A stretch of DNA of 64,000 nt from Pseudomonadota bacterium (lineage in GTDB: Bacteria; Pseudomonadota; Gammaproteobacteria; Steroidobacterales; Steroidobacteraceae). Position numbers and translations under genes: made by a program. The notes beneath the pieces were generated by a model, which worked only from the letters and a program-made list of their open reading frames with translations, did not search any database and was not told the origin of the DNA. Positions 61,412-64,000 of the stretch are shown here, piece after piece. The first letter of the stretch is position 1. Each line of letters starts with the position of its first letter. The DNA is taken from NCBI GenBank assembly GCA_023423065.1, contig JAFAGC010000116.1, positions 1 to 64,000 of the forward strand, in the 5' to 3' direction.

Positions 61412-62923
61412 ATGCGCAAGGTTCTGATCTTGACCGCGGCCCTGTGCCTGCTCGGCCCGGGCCGTGCACTCGCGGAGTGGCACGAGGCCAGCAGCGATCA
61501 CTTCGTGATCTACGCCGACGAGAGCGAGAAGGAGATCCGCAAGTACTCCGAGCGGCTGGAACGGTACAACAGCGCGATGAGCGCGGTGCTGCCGTCGAAG
61601 AAGATCAAGCCCAGTCCGTCCAACCGCGTGACGATTTACGTGGTGCGCAGCGAGACCATCGTCCGCAAGCTCCATGGCATGGGCAGGGACGGCCGCTTCG
61701 TGAAGGGCTTCTACGTGCCGAACGCGGGGGGCTCCCTGGCCATCATTCCCCCGATCGACATCGTCGGTAGCAAGCCATCCGAGTCGGAGTTCGTGCTGAT
61801 GCACGAATACGCGCACCACTTCATGTTCGAGAACGCGGGATACCTCGTGCCCCGCTGGTACGCGGAAGGTTTCGCGGAATACTTCGCGACCGCGAAATTC
61901 GAATCGGACGGCGGGATCGGGCTCGGGTTGCCGGCGCTGCATCGAGGTTACGAACTGTTCGAAGCGCGGGACGTGAGCATCGAACAGCTCCTGGATTCGA
62001 AGCTTTATCTCGCGCGGAAGTGGAAGGATTACGACAACTTCTACGGCCGCAGCTGGCTGCTGTTCCACTATGTATTCACCGACCAGGGTCGTCGCGATCG
62101 GCTCGTCGAATACCTGAACCGGCTGAATTCCGGAGAGGCCGAGCTTTCCGCCGCGAAAGCGGCGTTCGGCGATCTGAAGGCCCTGGACAAGGAGCTCGAT
62201 CGCTATGCGCGTCATTCGAAGTGGCAATACATCAAGGTTCCCCCCGACCAGCTGAACATCGGCCAGATCACGGTGCGAAAGCTGCGCGAAGGCGAGGCGG
62301 CGAGCATGCCGGTGCGGATCCGCTCGAAGCGCGGTGTGACTCCACAACTGGCGCTGGAAGTCGTCGAGGACGCGCGGGAAGTCGCGGCAAACTATCCGGA
62401 CGAACCGGCCGCGCAGGCGGCGCTGGCCGAAGCCGAATACGACGTGGGCAACGACGAAGCGGCCATCCGCGCGGCCGACAAGGCGCTCGCCGCGGATCCC
62501 GGCAACATGACCGCGCTCATCCAGAAGGGTTACGCACTGACACGCCTGGCGACCGTGGCCAAGACGGATCAGGCGTGGCTCGCGGCCCGACGGCATTTCG
62601 TCTCGGTGAACAGGATCGAAAACGATCATCCCATCCCGCTCATGTATTACTACCGGAGCTTTCTGGAACAGGAAAAGGAGCCGACGCAGGCGGCTCTCGA
62701 TGGACTCGAGTGGGCGCTCGAACTCGCGCCCTATGACGCCGGCCTGCGGATGATGGTCGCGTCGCGACAGATGCAGGAGCAGCGCTTTGCCGCGGCCATC
62801 CGCACCATCAGTCCCCTGGCGTATCACCCGCACGCGGGCGACGACAATCCCGCCATTGCATTGTTGAAAGAGGCGCGGGAGAAGCTGGCGGCCAGGTCGA
62901 GTAGTGAGACGGCGGCGAAATAG
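61412..62923 (+). CDS. Exported gluzincin-like peptidase with TPR domain (DUF1570-like)
   Basis: 503 residues with signal peptide 1-22 (RALAE). The N-terminal HEASSDHFVIYADESEKEIRKYSERLERYN is typical of DUF1570-type proteins. The zinc site is HEYAHH (H131, E132, H135) with the downstream Glu in WYAEGFAEYF (about E153). The C-terminal half (about 285-495) is TPR-like (DEPAAQAALAEAEYDVGNDEAAIRAADKALAADPGNMTALIQKGYAL). Ribosome-binding GGGAGG. It is the second gene of the M48 operon, and both have protease-TPR architecture. Confidence 0.75.
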   Translation: MRKVLILTAALCLLGPGRALAEWHEASSDHFVIYADESEKEIRKYSERLERYNSAMSAVLPSKKIKPSPSNRVTIYVVRSETIVRKLHGMGRDGRFVKGFYVPNAGGSLAIIPPIDIVGSKPSESEFVLMHEYAHHFMFENAGYLVPRWYAEGFAEYFATAKFESDGGIGLGLPALHRGYELFEARDVSIEQLLDSKLYLARKWKDYDNFYGRSWLLFHYVFTDQGRRDRLVEYLNRLNSGEAELSAAKAAFGDLKALDKELDRYARHSKWQYIKVPPDQLNIGQITVRKLREGEAASMPVRIRSKRGVTPQLALEVVEDAREVAANYPDEPAAQAALAEAEYDVGNDEAAIRAADKALAADPGNMTALIQKGYALTRLATVAKTDQAWLAARRHFVSVNRIENDHPIPLMYYYRSFLEQEKEPTQAALDGLEWALELAPYDAGLRMMVASRQMQEQRFAAAIRTISPLAYHPHAGDDNPAIALLKEAREKLAARSSSETAAK

Positions 62924-62936
62924 TTCGTAGCCTGGG

Positions 62937-64000
62937 CTACGCCACCTGCAGCACGTTTGCCTGCAGAATCGAGCGATTGCGGCCCTGTGCCTTCGCGGCA
63001 TACAGCGCCTCGTCGGCCTTGCGGATCAATTGCTCTAGTGTCTGGGCGTCGTCGCCGAGAACAGCGGCCGGCCATGCCTCCTGGCCACTGAGTATTCGCG
63101 CTCCGCGAGCTCGAAGAAATAGCGCCTGTTGTGCAGACCGGTGAGCTCATCGGTGCGCGCGCGATGTTGCTCCCGATCCAGCGAGGCCTGCAGTTCCTGG
63201 TTCGCCTTCTCGAGCGTCTCTCGCGCCCGCAGCAGTTCCAGTTCCTGCTGTTTGCGCGCCGTGATGTCCTGGTTGACGATGATGGCGCCGGTGATCCGCC
63301 GCGCCGGATCGTGCAGTGGAATCGCGGAGTTGAGGATGACCTTCATGCTCCCGTCGAAGCACTGGATCCGGATCTCCTCGTCGATGGAGGATTCCCCGTT
63401 GCGGACGGCGCGCGCCGCGGCCCATTCGTCGGGTGCGATGGCCTTGCCGGTGTCCATCCACCAGCCGTGATACTCGCCGAAATCCTCGGGGCCGACGTAG
63501 CGGGCGCCGCCCCAGATCCTGCGGCCCGCGGGATTGCCGTGCGTGATGCGCCCATCCTTGTCCGTGATCCAGACCCCCACCGGCAGCAGCTCGAGGATGT
63601 GCCGCAAAGTATCCTGGGTTTCGCGCAATGCATGTTCGAGGCTCTTCTGTTCCGTGACGTCCTCGTGCGAGATGACTACGCTTGCGGCGGTGTCCCGCGA
63701 CAAGCGGGTCACGCCGAGCACGAACCAGCTCGTGGTCCGAGGTCCGGCGCACGGATACTCGAGGCGGAACGAGGGCCGTTCGCCGGACATGACCGCGCGG
63801 AGTCCCCGCAGCACCGCCGCAGCCACCGCATCGCCGCCGTTCGCGGCCCGCTCACAGACCGCAAGGTAGTTCGTACCGACGAACCCCGCCGCCGCTCCTC
63901 CATTGTCGCGCGCGTAGCGCAGCCATGCCTCGTTCACGGCCACGACGGTCCCGGTCGCGTTCAGCACCGCGACATGCGCATCGAGCGAATTGAGGATGTC
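62937..64000 (-). pseudogene. PAS-PAS-GGDEF protein with deleted GGDEF core and frameshift, partial at window edge
   Basis: The frame from the window edge down to about 63060 encodes two PAS-type domains (HVAVLNATGTVVAVNEAW; HILELLPVGVWITDKDG) and the beginning of a GGDEF domain (DELTGLHNRRYFFELAEREYSVARRHGRPL). It then runs to a premature stop at 63035-63037 (LFSATTPRH). In another frame, 63058 to 62937 encode the end of a GGDEF domain (LGDDAQTLEQLIRKADEALYAAK, then QGRNRS). The central 100 or so residues, with the metal-binding and GGDEF motifs, are missing, so it cannot make c-di-GMP. A real deletion or an assembly gap are both possible. Confidence 0.75.

Noticed and set aside
61115..63001. 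Minus-strand ORF of 628 codons opposite the M48 and gluzincin genes
   Set aside because: Antisense to two motif-bearing genes; Arg-rich with no recognisable domain.
1..64000. CRISPR array, tRNA, rRNA, insertion sequence or prophage
   Set aside because: No regularly spaced direct repeats, cloverleaf-like genes, transposase motifs, terminal inverted repeats or phage structural genes were seen on either strand.

Overview
The window is about 64 kb of gene-dense, GC-rich bacterial DNA with 3-0 to 1-bp gene junctions, many signal peptides and lipoproteins, a TonB-dependent receptor, Tat-type leaders and a GPH sugar symporter. This suits a free-living gammaproteobacterium with a heavily decorated envelope. 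Steroidobacteraceae/Xanthomonadales-like is my guess from gene content only. I saw no rRNA, tRNA, CRISPR array, prophage or insertion sequence.

Layout. 0-2.4 kb: an odd in-frame joint between an alaS fragment and an alpha/beta hydrolase N-terminus on the minus strand, then selO, a small ORF and a strong terminator. 2.5-7.1 kb: a leader-like ORF, a TonB-dependent receptor and an OmpR/QseC-type two-component pair. 7.1-8.8 kb: a hipBA module with two operators and a readable promoter. 8.8-10.8 kb: two bacterial PH-domain membrane proteins. 11.0-14.5 kb: an ECF sigma factor overlapping a Ser/Thr kinase-TPR protein. It converges on a minus-strand operon of eight exported proteins (14.5-22.8 kb). 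That operon holds a duplicated lipoprotein/exported-protein pair and ends in two small proteins with VgrG-like beta-repeats and a PAAR-like tail. I recognise no described system in it, and it is the best candidate for something new here.

23-24 kb: an RRM protein translationally coupled to two small unknown genes. 24.3-28.6 kb: a TPR/winged-helix regulator and a beta-propeller gene, divergent from DUF899 and DUF2182 genes, with a near-palindrome between them. 28.6-33.6 kb: a TPR/ankyrin protein, DUF1428, a di-haem peroxidase, a beta-lactamase-family remnant and a ferric-reductase-like flavoprotein. 33.8-36.3 kb: a GPH symporter and GH43 glycosidase ending in a strong terminator. 36.4-40.7 kb: a membrane TPR protein, a two-repeat secreted protein and a CadC-like TPR regulator. 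40.7-53.3 kb: mostly exported hydrolases (M13 peptidase, PhoD, double aspartyl protease, dienelactone hydrolase, two esterases). 53.4-62.9 kb: a protease-rich stretch (adamalysin-like with C-terminal sorting tail, zinc-ribbon trypsin-like, M48-TPR, gluzincin-TPR) that also encodes a bacterial serpin lipoprotein. The right edge carries a PAS-PAS-GGDEF gene whose GGDEF core is deleted and frameshifted.

Two sequence-level signals run across the window. The octamer CTATCTAC recurs at least 13 times, in all three reading frames and between genes. Three intrinsic terminators share the same GAAA-tetraloop core. Start codons were chosen by reading ribosome-binding sites and signal peptides by eye. 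All family calls rest on motif recognition, not on database searches.
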